Shown in pieces: positions 44,651-57,000 of a stretch of 64,000 nucleotides of DNA. The first letter of the stretch is position 1, and each line of letters starts with the position of its first letter. The notes beneath the pieces were generated by a model. That model had not been told where the DNA came from, did no database searches, and saw nothing but the letters and a program-made list of their open reading frames with translations. The stretch is from Larix kaempferi (Eukaryota > Streptophyta > Pinopsida > Pinales > Pinaceae), in assembly GCA_027924585.1 (NCBI GenBank), contig BSBM01000602.1:6633501-6697500 (forward strand). Reading direction: 5' to 3'. The position numbers and the translations under genes are program-made.

Positions 44651-45062
44651 GCGGACCCATCCTGGCCAGAATTTGAGCCCACTTTATTTAAAATCATTTA
44701 TTATGACAGTGAGTTTGATTTGAAATCAACCTTGGCAGAAGTGCACTGATGCCAATGCGTACACATTCCATTCAATGTAATTTTTTTTATTATTTATAAA
44801 GAGTGGCATGATGTTTACTTTAAATGTGAGATTTTTTTAAATGATATGATGTTTACTTTAAATGATATGTGAGAAGTGGACCCAGCTTGGTCAGAATTTG
44901 AACCCACTTTATTTAAAATCATTTATTACGACAGCGAGTTTGATTTGAAATCAACCTTGGCAGAAGTGCACTGATGCCAATGCATACACATTCCATTCAA
45001 TGTAATTTTTTTTTATTTTTATAAAGAGTGGCATGATGTTTACTTCAAATGATATGTGAGAT
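44651..45062. repeat. 225-bp tandem duplication, two units
   Basis: Units begin G(C/T)GGACCCA at 44651 and 44876 and share CCACTTTATTTAAAATCATT, TTTGATTTGAAATCAACCTT and GAAGTGCACTGATGCCAATG. The second unit is slightly shorter. TTTGATTTGAAATCAA contains a small dyad. The DNA just upstream, 44500-44640, is G+C-richer (CCCCTCAACCTCGACCTCGG) without a recognisable gene. Confidence 0.85.
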
Positions 45063-45382
45063 TTCTAAATAATATGGCATCATATAAAAACCTCATTCCA
45101 CATAAAATATATTTTATTATGCATTTTCATATTTCCATGGGCTTTTCAAATTAGAGTAGTTGCTCAATCTTATTCAATGACAAACATCGACCTTTACATT
45201 TTATGTTTTTGCAATTAATTAAATTAATATTTAGTTTGTTCAAGTGTATAGTATAGTTTATTTAAAGGCTTTTATTGTATAGTATAGTTTATTTAAAAAA
45301 ATTTCGAACATCAACACAGTCATAGTCATATGGTGATTTATTTTTATTAATTTTTATTAATCGTATCTTTTATATTAAATTT

Positions 45383-45660
45383 TTAATTAATTTATAATGG
45401 TTAATTATATTAATTAAAAATAATATATATTTATTGATTTCTTTAAATTAATAATTTATATTTTGAGTTAATTACTATAGTTAAAGTTAATTGTTTACGT
45501 CTAGTAAAAATTAATTATATTTTTTTGTATTAATTTGTTAATTAATTTATAATGGTTAACTATATTAATTAAAAATAATATATTTACTAGTTTTTTTTAA
45601 ATTAATAATGTAAAGTTTGAGTTAATTACTATAGTTAAAGTTAATTGTTTATATCTAACA
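45383..45660. repeat. 155-bp AT-rich tandem duplication
   Basis: Two units start TTAATTAATTTATAATGGTT at 45383 and 45538 and share GAGTTAATTACTATAGTTAA. Non-coding. Confidence 0.8.
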
Positions 45661-47370
45661 AAACAAAGTAGAAAATTGAAAAAATATTTGAAATATTTGT
45701 TTATGTTCTTGTTGAGCTCCTATGTATTCACTATGTAATGATTGAGTAGATATAGCCTTTACAACTTGAACCACCAATTAAAAGAAAATTGTATTTCAAT
45801 TATTTTCATGCATTTTGTTACACTATCATAAACAATCAATTTTTTAATATCAATATCTCTCTAAAATAAAGGTTATTAACAACATCAAGTCCCTTAAGGT
45901 TGCAAATTATTATTCACTATAGATTAGAAGTAAAAATCTAATTTAATGTTACTAGGTGTTATTGTGGCTGCAAATCATCCCCTAGAGGTACCATGGACTC
46001 TTGTGGATACAAGTCCTAAGTTCAAATTCAATTAAATCCTTAAAAAAGTTACAAAACATTATTGTCATTGTAGATCACATTCTTAAATTTTGGTCCGTCC
46101 CTTTGGGGGTTACCGGTGGTTTTTGTCGCTATATGGCATATATTTAGATCAAGTTGAATCCCTGCTTTGCTGATTCATATATTCAGATCAATTTGAATCC
46201 CTACTTTGACAATCGGCATTGTGGTTGATGTCTTGAGGGAATGCTTATCTACCACGCATTTTTCGTCTAATTTTCTTTAAAATTTAACTAATTTTTATTT
46301 ATATTTAAAGTAATATCTAAATAAATAAACAGTTATTTAAATATATTTTATAAATAATTACTTTTTTTTATTATAATGTATTTATATATATATTTTTTAT
46401 ATTAACAAATATTATTTAAGGTTAATTTATGAATTTATAGTGTCGATTTTAATAGTAGAAAGAGTTATTAATATTTTAAGTTTTTTTCAATATTTATAAT
46501 ACTATATTAAAACATCTATAAACTATTACATTACTATATTAAAACATTTATAAACTATTACATTAAAACATATTTAATGTAATAGTTTATATATACAATG
46601 CATTTCGAATTAATGTATCATCTATGTTTATTTTTGCTTAATTACAATGGTCTTTTCTTTGAACTTGACTTACTTTAGTATATTTGAAAAGGAATTTCTA
46701 GCATCATAAAAAACATGGATATCCTACGCGTCTACAGGATAGCACCTTAGATTAGTTTGTTGGCTTCCCAACATTGTTCTGGAATTCATTAATTTTTAAA
46801 TTACTTGATTTTTAATAAACATGGAGCATAGAACAATATTATAATTATTAGTTTCTTATTAATTTTTTAAAAAATAATATCATCATTAAATTTATAATAC
46901 TAGAATATATTTTAATCATAATTATAAATTAATAAAAATTCATTTTTATCATGTTCTTTTATTATTATTTAAAAATAAAATAATTTGAATACTAAACCAT
47001 TACAATATAGCTATAGATATCATATTAATTATAAATTGTATTAACATAAATTACAAAACCACACTTCTACTTTACTACTAAATCTTGTTTTAAGATTCTA
47101 CATATCACACTTTTATTATATTACTAAATCTTCTTGTTAATTTTTAGATATGGGCTTTCATATGTGTTTTTTTAAGATTGTAGGAGTGTTTTAATTACTT
47201 TTGTAAATGATAAAGGCTGATTTAATATACAATTCAAATTCGTAGTATGTGTCACTTCTTTCCTACGTTTAGATTAATTTTCATTACTATTTCAACTTTT
47301 TAACTTTGGATAATAAATAACTAATACATTACAACATTTCTAAATGGCAGGTATACGCACCTTTCGTGCT
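45661..47370. other. Very AT-rich stretch, no gene recognised
   Basis: Nothing coding. It includes the perfect hairpin listed separately. TCAGATCAATTTGAATCCCT near 46186 repeats TAGATCAAGTTGAATCCCT near 46145. Confidence 0.45.
46549..46591. repeat. Perfect 19-bp inverted repeat, 5-nt loop
   Basis: TATAAACTATTACATTAAA (46549-46567) is the exact reverse complement of 46573-46591, with loop ACATA. The left arm is itself the second unit of a ~33-bp direct repeat beginning near 46501. This could be a small foldback element or a replication-slippage product. Confidence 0.85.
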
Positions 47371-49430
47371 AATTTGACTTGTTGAGTGAGTTGTGACTAT
47401 TTCCACATAATGTCAAATTAAAATAAGACATTTAATGAAGCTCATCATAAATATATGGTTAAAAAAATCTTAAACCCTCAAAAAAAATCTCTAATAACAT
47501 GATTGTTAAATTTTTAACATTGTAGCAATTGTCACATTGTGTGAGTCGTCGTTTCTACACATAAACTTATAGTATATTGGAATTTTCAAGGTTGCTTTAT
47601 GATCAGTATCTTGATTTGTCATTTTTCCTTCGTATTTGCTTTTGGTATATAAAATAAACCAATATTCTTTATGGTGGGTTGTCACTACTTCTACATAATA
47701 TCTTCATTTGTCATTTTTCCTTCTTCATATTTGTTTTTTGGTATATAAAATAAATAAATATTTTTTTTATGGTGGGTTGTTACTACTTCTCCATAATATT
47801 AAACATAAAAGTTTGAAGGTTCATTTTTTTATTTGGATGGATTTTATTCTAGTTGTTTTTTTTGTTTTTTTTGTTTAGCTTTGCAGTGTAATAAGGAAAA
47901 GAATGGGATGGGGATGGTTTTGATTATGAGAAATGGAATGATTGTTAATGAATGATTGGAATGTAAAGTTAACATTAACACAAGGGAAAAGTTGATTGCA
48001 CTTTGGGGGTTGCTCTTTATTGCCTGAATGAAAAAACAAAAAAAAACAGGTAACCTGCTTACAGGTAGTAGGAGACTCCCAGATGATTGTTGACTAGATA
48101 TTTCGTAAATGCTCACTTCATATCTCCTTATTGGAATGGTGGAAAAGGTGCATTAAACTGCTTCAAGAGACTTTTTCGGAAATTTCCTTCAAGGATATTT
48201 ATAGGAATTTCAACAAGAAGGTGGATCTTCTATCTAAGAGCGATTTAGATTTGGCTATAGGTGTCCTTTTTATTGAAGAGTTGGTACAATGAGTGATAAC
48301 TAGCTCATATTCTCTCAACCTTTTTTAATCAGAATTGTCTTTTATAGATTAGTTGGTTTTGTTTATTTTGTTTCTCTCTTTCTTTGGATGTCTTTGTAGG
48401 GAAGGATCCCAATTAAACACGATATCATTTTTGTCTTATGTTACAGTTGGTTATATATGTATGTATGATTAATGCAGTACAATTATTATGCTTCATGAAC
48501 ATTTCCAGGATGTAGATGCCCTTTGTTGATATGATCAAATGATGTAAAAAAATACTTTGATTCTTAATGAATTACAAGTATTGTTAAGTTTTTAAGTTGA
48601 AAACAAATGCCAAACATGATGTCAAATTAGAAGAGAACTTTTAGTGGAATTCAACATAAATCTAAATCTAAGAATTTCTTGCAACAACATTGTTGACACA
48701 TATTTCTCACACATTATTAACATAGTGGCTTGGAATTTTCAAAACTACTTTGTGATTGCTATCTTGATTTGATTTGCACTTTTTCCTTCATTATATTTGT
48801 TTTTCATATGTAAAGCAAACCAATGTTCTTTATGGTGGATTGTCACTACTTCCACAATGTCAAATTAGAAAAAGACTTTTGGTGAAGCTCAACATAACCC
48901 ATAAAAATCTCAAACCATATGATTGATAAAATTTTAAAAAATCCATAACCATATGACTGATAAAATTTTAATAACATAACATTCGTAATGTTATATCACT
49001 ATGCATTATATTGATGATTAACATAACATTCGTAATGTTATATCACTATGCGTTATGTTATATCATTATTTTTCATTCATAGAGACATGAAACTTTCAAT
49101 GGCTTGACATGAAACTTTCAATGGATTGGAATTTTAAAATTTGCTTTGCTATCACCATCTTGACTTGACCCTTTTTCCTATGGATTGGTTTTTGGTGTTG
49201 AAAGAAAATTATGATCGATTCTCAGTACTGCTACCTAATGTCAAATTAGTAGAGGACTTTCCACATAATGTCAATTAGAAGAGGATTGATAAATTTTAAC
49301 ACTATAAGAATTTTCACATCTTACATATTTTATCCATCATTCTTGACACATGAAATTTAGAGTAGCTTGGAATTTTCAAAGTTTTTTTGTGATCATTGTC
49401 TTGACTGTGATTTTTTCTAACATGATAGAA
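47370..49430. repeat. Degenerate long repeat family, block 2
   Basis: About four to five drifted units of roughly 250-400 bp repeat (C/T)TTTATGGTGGGTTGTCACT, ACTTC(C/T)ACATAATGTCAAAT, AGAAGAGGACTTT, TTGGAATTTTCAA and TTGCTTTGTGATCA. Copies start near 47380, 47650, 48590, 48815 and 49190. They match block 1 at 43.6 kb. A unit near 48960-49040 holds a 30-bp tandem of AACATAACATTCGTAATGTT. Non-coding apart from an RNase H relic lying between units. Confidence 0.65.
47900..48292 (+). pseudogene. LINE RNase H domain relic
   Basis: The plus strand reads NINTREKLIALWGLLFIA, then after a shift LQVVGDSQMIVD, LEWWKRCIKLLQETFSEISF and NKKVDLLSKSDLDLAIGVLF, ending before TGA at 48290. GDS-x-x-(V/I)-(I/V)-x-W and the N-x-x-(A/V)-D-x-L-S closing motif match plant LINE RNase H. 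Two or more stops and a frameshift break it. It is a short isolated fragment. Confidence 0.6.
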
Positions 49431-49449
49431 TATCAATACCCACAACTTA

Positions 49450-49843
49450 ATGATTATTATAAATATTGAGGAGGTTGTTGATCCAAACATTATTGGACAT
49501 CCAACGATTTTGAACGGAAAAAAATTGATTTTTTTTCGGCATGTTTTGAAAAAATCCAGCAATTGTTTTTTAAAATCCCGGTTACAATTGTCAAACTTTG
49601 AAATGTTGAGTGTCCCAGGGTTTTTTGATTGTGTTAAATCCGTTTCTACCTTCAAAATCGCCATTGAAACACAATTAAATTCAAATTTTGCAAAATAAAA
49701 AATGTTGGATTCCGTTGAAAAGACCCCGTCTAGGCCAAATCATCGAGATTCCAGACAGCTCCATTGGACATCACCTGCTTGTCCTCCTAATTACGATTCC
49801 ACGTCTAATGTATTTGTGTTGCATTGTCAGCTGAAAGGTGAGA
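49450..49843 (+). CDS. Candidate exon or open frame, unknown
   Basis: A frame from 49450 is open to 49698, has one TAA, and continues in the same frame from 49702 to a splice-donor-like CTGAAAG|GTGAGAAG at 49842. The second part (MLDSVEKTPSRPNHRDSRQL, then HWTSPACPPNYDSTSN) is hydrophilic and G+C-richer than its surroundings. No domain is recognised and no matching downstream exon was found. It may be a decayed first exon or chance. Confidence 0.18.
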
Positions 49844-50091
49844 AGCTACGGGTTTTCATGTGTTTTACCCTTAACCATTTTATCATTGTACCATATCTAC
49901 TCCCCCTTTAAAAAGAAAGAGTGTTTTGTAAATGTACCCCCCCTTTAAGATGAAAGTGAGTACCATATAGATTTCAACTCAAAGTGGGCATGTGGAAACA
50001 TCCACATGTTATCTCATCCGATGAGGGCCATGCTCAAAAGCTACGCCATAAGGGGACCACTAGAGTTATATTCTATCAAGTACAAAAAAGA

Positions 50092-50992
50092 CTATGTGCT
50101 ACAAGATGAGTCTTTACTCGAGATTGTACTCTTCGATAAGACTGATATAATTTCTTGGTTGTTGATGCTTATTGCCAAGGATTGATCCACCCATAGTGAA
50201 TCTTTAATCTTGTAGGATTGTTTCTCTTGGAATGATTTTTCTGATGAATGATTCTTCTTGCCACAATGTTGACAAGGATGGAGATCAAAACAATTTGTCT
50301 CCAAATGACCAACTCGATGACATGTTGGCATTCAGGAATTTCTTCCATGTGATTTTCATCAACATTTTGATTAGCTTCTTCATGGACTTTTTGATTGGAT
50401 TCTTCATTTATGAATCCTGCACTCACAAACTGAATTGGTTTGGAGTAGTCTGGTATATGAAAAGTCACATATTTTTCATATCCAAGTCCTTTTCTTTGCC
50501 TGTTGTATCTAATTTCTTCCCAAGGTCTGATGATGGGCTTGGAAAGATCATTTAGAAGTTGTTGCTTTGACATCAATTGAGGTTGATTTTCAGCATGTTG
50601 TTGAGTCTTTGAAATGTTTTCTTCATTGAACACATGAATTGTAGGTTCATGAATACCTTCATCTTCATCTTCATTTTTCTCTGAAGTTGACTCACTGAAT
50701 GTTGATCACAATCATCATCTTCATCATCAAATAGAGGGTTGTGATGAAGAAGGACTTGTTCAGATTGCTTTACTGACTCGTCATTTTTGAGATTGCATAT
50801 TTCATCATTGAGTAGTTGTGATTGTGCTTGAAGAAGTTGAACTTTTGCTTGCAACACTTGCAAACAAGTTACCACTAATTGAAGAATTGATTTGTTGAGT
50901 ATCATTGTATTGTCTTCAGCAGTGATTATTAGAGTATTCAATAACTCTAACAATTCTCGACTTCGCTCCATTTGTAAATAATTGATCTTCAT
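50092..50992 (-). pseudogene. Zinc-knuckle gag-like protein, frameshifted
   Basis: Three overlapping minus-strand frames join into one protein. The N-terminal part is coiled-coil-like (QVLQAKVQLLQAQSQLLNDE) with an acidic stretch (FDDEDDDCDQ). Then come RPWEEIRYNRQRKGLGYEKY and VTFHIPDYSKPIQFVSAGFI. The last is a double knuckle-like region CHRVGHLETNCFDLHPCQHC followed by GKKNHSSEK, where a final Cys is replaced. Frameshifts lie near 50700 and 50320. This resembles plant retroelement gag-type proteins, but I cannot assign a family and see no pol or LTR beside it. Confidence 0.5.
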
Positions 50993-51690
50993 GCTCGCTT
51001 GATCTCGCTCGCTTGGATTGATTTGTTTTCACTCTCGCTTGTACTTGACACTTTCACACTTGCATATATGTCACACTCTATTGAGATTTTATGACAATTT
51101 TAGGGTGTCGGGTTCAACCGAAAATGCACCTCAAAATACTATTTTTACAATGACTTGAATCAATGAAGAGTTTTCTTGCAACAATCTTTAAAGATTTGAA
51201 GAGTGTCAGTTTCAACCGAAAATGCACTCAATTGCAAATTCAAGTTGACTTGATTTCAAAAATACAAGTAAACTTACAAAGAAAACTGTTTGCAAGTTAT
51301 CTTTGATTGTGAATTTGAAGTTTGAACTTGATCTTCAAATTTGAATTTGTTGTTGGCATTTTGACTCCTTGAATCGTTCACTTGCTTCTTTAACAATGCT
51401 TGACTATATGTGCTTGACAATGCTTTGATTTATCCTTTGATTTGATGGAGCTTATTTCTTGTTCTTGTTGAATGATCTTTTTATGATGCCTTTCATGTAT
51501 GCAACAAGAAATTACAAGGATAAATTTTGCATGTCAAAAAATAGACACACAAAAAGAGTCATTTGAGACAACAACCACCATCCACAAGAGCAATGTCTTT
51601 AGACCCCCTTATTCAATTTCGGGATAGGCCAAGGACATAGCCACGACCACAAAATTGATCTTTTATTAAAAAATTTGATACATTTACTTT
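50993..51690. other. Spacer; one dispersed direct repeat
   Basis: TTCAACCGAAAATGCAC occurs at 51112-51128 and 51211-51227 after GTGTCGGG/GTGTCAG. CTCGCTCGCTTGGATTG near 51007 may be the leader of the gag-like pseudogene. No gene is recognised. Confidence 0.4.
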
Positions 51691-51692
51691 CA

Positions 51693-52281
51693 CTACTCGA
51701 GAGTTTCTACTTTGATTTTTACATGCTCAAAATTCCTCAAATTCCTCCTCGTTTTTTTTTTCGAGAAATCTCCCCTAAGCCAACGGACTTGGGCTTCCAG
51801 GTTCAGTAATTGCAAATGGTGTTCAGGGGAGGGGCTTCCCTGCACACGAGGAGAATCCGTATTGACCAGACCCCCAATGTCATTTGCAACATGCTTCCAA
51901 TTCTTGCTGCCCATATCACTAGGACTACCACAAAACTGCTGACAAGTTGCGCCATTACCAATTTCACAGGGCGTCGAGAGAAATCCAAAGACCGGATTCT
52001 TTCCAGAGACGAAACCACAGCCGAGAAACAACACAGGTCCTCTGTTTCCCTGGCCATGACCATCCAGCCTCAAGGGGCACCCATCCTCCTCCGCTACCAG
52101 GATCATTTGCTTTGGGATGACTGTAGCAGGCCAACTTTGACACACCCCCCCAGAAGACTCATTGCCGCCATTACCCTGAAAGATGTCGAAGAGGTAATGT
52201 TTCTTACCACCATTTCCAGCCCCCCCAGTAGTACCCTGATCATTCCTCCTAAATTTTCTATAATGCAGAGCAGGGGGACAC
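51693..52281 (-). CDS. Interrupted ORF downstream of LINE RNase H, distal part
   Basis: About 196 codons are open on the minus strand up to the Gypsy boundary. If the Gypsy (52282-60617) is removed, the frame joins the open frame at 60618-60847 with matching phase, 273 codons in all. The protein is Gly-rich (GTTGGAGNGGKKHYLFDIFQ) and ends with SPSPEHHLQLLNLEAQVRWL and a basic tail. It recalls the PEH-x-(I/L)-Q-x4-E phrase of the ORF at 35371. I recognise no family, and it may be non-coding LINE 3' DNA. Confidence 0.3.
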
Positions 52282-54049
52282 TGTAATGTCCCCATTCAAA
52301 TAAGTGCATAGTAAGACAATCCCATCAATCCTACTAGTTTCCTAGGTTGGATGGGCACATGTGGGATGGTAATAAGGAAACTAATAAATGATATTTAGAC
52401 ATTAGAAGGGTTCAATCATTTAATAAATATGATGAATAAATAAATTCAAGAGAAATTCTAGGTGGCAAGTGGTTTTGAGACATATGGAGGTGGTGGGACC
52501 CACACTAACTTGATTTTTCAATGACACATGGCAACTCTCTCTTGCCAATTCGAATTCATGGGAAGGTGAACACTCTTGGGTGAGTTGGTAAGTCATAACA
52601 CATGGCATTGAGCATTTTAGGTCGAAATGGGATGGAATAGTAACCTCCATGGGAGAGGAAGAGTCAAATTGGAGACTAGTGGACACTTGGGCTAGATTCC
52701 CTAGTTTTATGACAACAATAATGAAGCATCTATGACATTTATGACAAAATTCAGACCTGACTTATTACACCTGACCATTATGACATGTCAGCCCCAAAAA
52801 TAGGCTCAAGAAGGCGCTCATGGAGTTGGAGAAATCTAAAGAGACTCAAATTCGAATTTGGGAGAAGATGGAAGGTTGGAACTAGGAGACAAGTGGCAAA
52901 TGAGGAATATTTTCTAAATGGAAAATTATTGAATCTATTGAGAGGATTTCGACACCTTGAAGGCTAATGTTGGTTATAAAATGTATAAATCAAGTATGAG
53001 AATGGCTTTTGATGATTTGAGAAAAAATTGCATTTGTGAAGAGAGAGCTAGTGGATGACTAGTTTCTTGCCTTAGCCAATTTCGAGGGTGAAAGATTGCC
53101 ATCCAAGTTGGTGTTTGGAGAGGCCACTCAGGTCTTTCATGGTGCTTTAATGAATTTTGTATTTGTAGGTAGCAGCTACAGGAAGTTTCATGGTTTGGCT
53201 TAGTGCAGCACTTTCTCTCCACCGTTTCCAGTTTTGAAGGCATATTCGTGCTCCTTGAGGGAGGGCATTTTTGGTGAGCACTTGTGCTTCTTGAGAGAGC
53301 TTCTCATTATATATTTCTGATTGTAATAGCTTCATATCCTCTGTTATTAATATTCAGAAAGTCTCGGGTCGAAATACCCACTGGTTGTATGCAAAACTAT
53401 TGATTAATGAGCAAACAATGTCCATTTTCCCAATGCATTGATGTATGACACTATAATGTTGATTATTTCGAAAGGATGGATGATTCTCTGATATATTTGT
53501 GATCAATATATTGCCATGGATGTCTTATACAAGTTTCATGTACTGTACTTGAGCATTTGAATCATTTTTACTCAGTTTAGTTGTATTGGGAGGTGAAATA
53601 GTGCCATTTCCCCAAGGGTCGAATTGGGGGTTTTTGCTGTTGAATGTGAGAGAGTTAGAACAGTAGTAAAAATCAATTAATGGTGCATATGAGACCTTAA
53701 TAACATACTTAACACATTATATACCTCTGTTCATAAATATGTGGGATTTTGGAGGCATTTGGAGGCCATTTGCAGTGTTACCCGGGGGGGATTTGATGCA
53801 CAAATTACTAGTCAAAATTACATATATTGATCAGAATACAAATCAAGTTTGCAGCAGTATTTGGAGGGCCATAAAACATCCTTGAACCTGATATTCAAGT
53901 CTAAATACCATTCATACATTCCTACAGAATATTTGGGAGCATTTGGGTTGATTTGGAGGTCAAAACATTAAAACTAGTCAAAGGTCGAAATTGGGAAAAA
54001 AAAGTGAAAAATTGGGCATTTTAATAAAATTTGAAAGAGGGATATTACA
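52282..54049 (+). repeat. Gypsy 5' LTR
   Basis: 1768 bp, TGTAATGTCCCC to GGGATATTACA, followed by the PBS after two bases. Transcription signals are not obvious; GGTTATAAAATGTATAAATC near 52972 is the best TATA-like site. Confidence 0.93.
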
Positions 54050-54051
54050 AG

Positions 54052-54063
54052 TGGTATCAGAGC
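54052..54063 (+). promoter_or_regulatory. Gypsy primer-binding site
   Basis: TGGTATCAGAGCATGTT lies two bases after the LTR and matches the initiator-Met tRNA 3' end complement. Confidence 0.92.
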
Positions 54064-54079
54064 ATGTTCCTGGCACCTG

Positions 54080-57000
54080 ATGGTCTTAACAAGAAGTCAA
54101 AAGAATAATCCACCACCCTTTGAACCAGTAGTTGAAGAGGTTTTTGTTGAAGAAGAGGTAGTAGAAAAAGAGGAGTCTTTCGCTGGAACCATGGGTAGAG
54201 AGGAGGATGACAAATTAAAACATAAGGAGGAACTTATTGCAACCTTAGATCCATGTTTCTCTAAACTTTCAGCAAACATGGATAGGATAGGTGATAAATT
54301 GTTGCAAGGATTCGAATTGTTGATTATCCAGCTTCAAAGCAAAGGGATAATAGGAGATAATAGTGGTTCACACTCAGGGGAAAAGATGAAAGGGAATGAG
54401 CATATTTTTTCAAGTACAGGACCTCATAATAGACCTGATAAATTTCAAAGCACACAAAGGCCTACTGCACCTAAATTTCTCACACCCAAAGAAGAGCCCA
54501 ATCTTGAATTGGATTACAAGAAACTAGTAAATGATTGGAATGATTTGAATGAAGAGTGTAAAAGAGGTGTACCACTCAGTGACTACATTGATGCTATGAA
54601 AAAGATTAATAGGAAGGGAGACAATAGGAGTCCATTCCAAAACAAAGAATTAAATAGTGCTATTGGAAAAATGTCACTTCCTACTTTTGATAGTTCTTCT
54701 CAAAATTTTGCTAACACTTGGGTGCAAAAACTGGATGTATATTTTCAGCTGAATCCTATGTTGGAAGAGGATGCATTAAAAATGGCCATTTTGCATTTGG
54801 AAGGAGATGCCAATGAATGGTGGTTTCATGGGCTGAAAACCTTGGGTCATAATCAGGTTAAAACATATGGAGAATTTGTTAACAGGGTACTAGAAAGATT
54901 TGAACAAAAAGATCCAGAATTGCCTTTCAAAGAACTAGCTCAATTGAAGCAAACTGGGTCCCCTACTGAATATATGATGGACTTTCAAAAATTATCAATC
55001 AAGGTGGCTGATGTATCTATGGGAAGATTAGTATTGCTGTTCACTGAAGGTTTGGCTGAACCCTTAAGAGGTTTGGTCAAAGCCCACAATCCAACTACAT
55101 TAAAAGATGCAATGAGCTTGACTAGGGATCTCCAAAATGTGCTTCCTAGAACGAGATTTCCTCCTAAGCCTAGCTATAAATTTGAAAAGAAACCTTGGCA
55201 AAGGGATGGATATGATAAGAAACATTGGCAAAGAGAGTCATTTGAGAGGAATAAAAAAGAGGGACTAAACAGGGATGAACTTAGAAAAAAGAAACTATGC
55301 TTCACATGCTTCCAACCATGGACGCCGGGGCACAAATGTACCAAAGGAAAGGCTCAATACATAGAAGTATTTTCTAATAATGAGGGGTATGATGGGGGCA
55401 TGGATGAAGATGGACATATTTCAGATCAAGAAGAGGCATATGAGACAGCAATAGAAGAGGAAAGACAAGAAGAAAATCAGCCTTCACCGGACAAAGCAAG
55501 AATGGCAGTGCTTTCAGCAGTACCTCGCTATCATACTATCCGATGCAAAGGTGTGGTACAAGGACAAAGAACTTCAGTTTTGGTAGATGTAGGAGACACT
55601 CATAACTTCATTGATGCAGAGATGGTAGAGAAAAGAAAGATACCTATTGAACCATTTGATGGCTTCACAGTTGTCATTCCCGGTCACAACACAATGCAAT
55701 GCAAAACATGGGTTCCAAAGCTGCAAGTCACCGTAGGTAACTATGCTTTTGTTGATAGTTTTTATGTGGTTGATGTTGCTGATACTAATGTGGTTTTGGG
55801 ATTGCAATGGTTGTATTCAATAGGAGAGCATACAGTAAATTATCAAATTCCCGAAATGAAATTCCAAAATTCAAAAGGAGTACAAAGAGTTGTGAGAGGG
55901 CAACACACTTATCCAAATCAAGTAGTGACTTGCAATAGCATGAGATCTATATTGAGGCATGGGGATATAGAATGGGCTGCTGATTGTCATATTACATCTC
56001 CCAAGCCAACTATAAATATTGTCAAACACCCAAAGGAGATAGAGAGACTTTTGCAAAAATATGAAAAGGTTTTTAGAGACCTTCCACATGGTAGGCCACC
56101 GGATAGGGGGGTTGAGCACAGTATTGTTTTGGAGGAGGGTACTTCACCCATTCAGATACCACCTTATAGACATCCTAAAAGGTTTAGAGATGATATTGAA
56201 AAATCTATCCAAGAACTCCTAGAGTTGGGGCTCATTAGACCAAGCTCTAGCCCTTATGCTTCTTCAGTAGTGCTAGTGAAGAAAAAAGATGGAACATTGA
56301 TAATGTGCATAGATTTTAGAGCCTTGAACAAAAAGACTATAAAGAATAGGTATCCTATTCCTAGGAATTATGAGCTCATGGATGAGCTACATGGGGCCAA
56401 ATACTTCTCAAAAATTGACCTTAGATCAGGGTATCACCAAATTCGAATGAAAGATGAAGATGTGCAAAAGACCGCTTTTCGATGTCATTTTGGCCACCTT
56501 GAATTTCTTGTCATGCCTTTTGGGTTAACCAATGCTCCAGCCACCTTTCAAGCATGTATGAATAGGATATTTTGCAAGCAACTAAGAAGGTTTGTTTTGG
56601 TTTTCTTTGATGATATTCTCATTTACAGTAAAACATGGGAAGAGCATTTGCAGCAGTTAGAGATTGTGTTGAAAATCTTGCAAGAAGAGTCCTTATTTGC
56701 TAAATTATCAAAATGTGAATTTGGAATGAAAGAGCTACTGTATCTTGGGAACATTATTGGGCAAGAAGGAGTGAAGGTACACATAGAAAAAATCAGGGCT
56801 ATCTTGGAATGGCCATCACCAAAAAATATTACCGAATTGAGAGGCTTTATTGGCATATGCACCTACTATAGAAAATTTGTGAAAGGGTTCTCCAAGTTGA
56901 CTTCTCCACTCACTGATTTGACTAAGAAGGATGCTTTCAAGTGGGATGAAGAGGCTGAAAAGTCCTTCCAAAAAATGAAAGAGGTAATGAGTAGTTGTCC

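Noticed and set aside
47844-48116. 90-codon minus-strand frame
   Set aside because: It is antisense to a recognisable RNase H relic and ends in a Lys/Gln run from a homopolymer.
51810-52286. 158-codon plus-strand frame antisense to the interrupted ORF
   Set aside because: It overlaps a longer minus-strand frame and runs into the LTR. The G+C-rich stretch opens several frames, so this one is probably a shadow.
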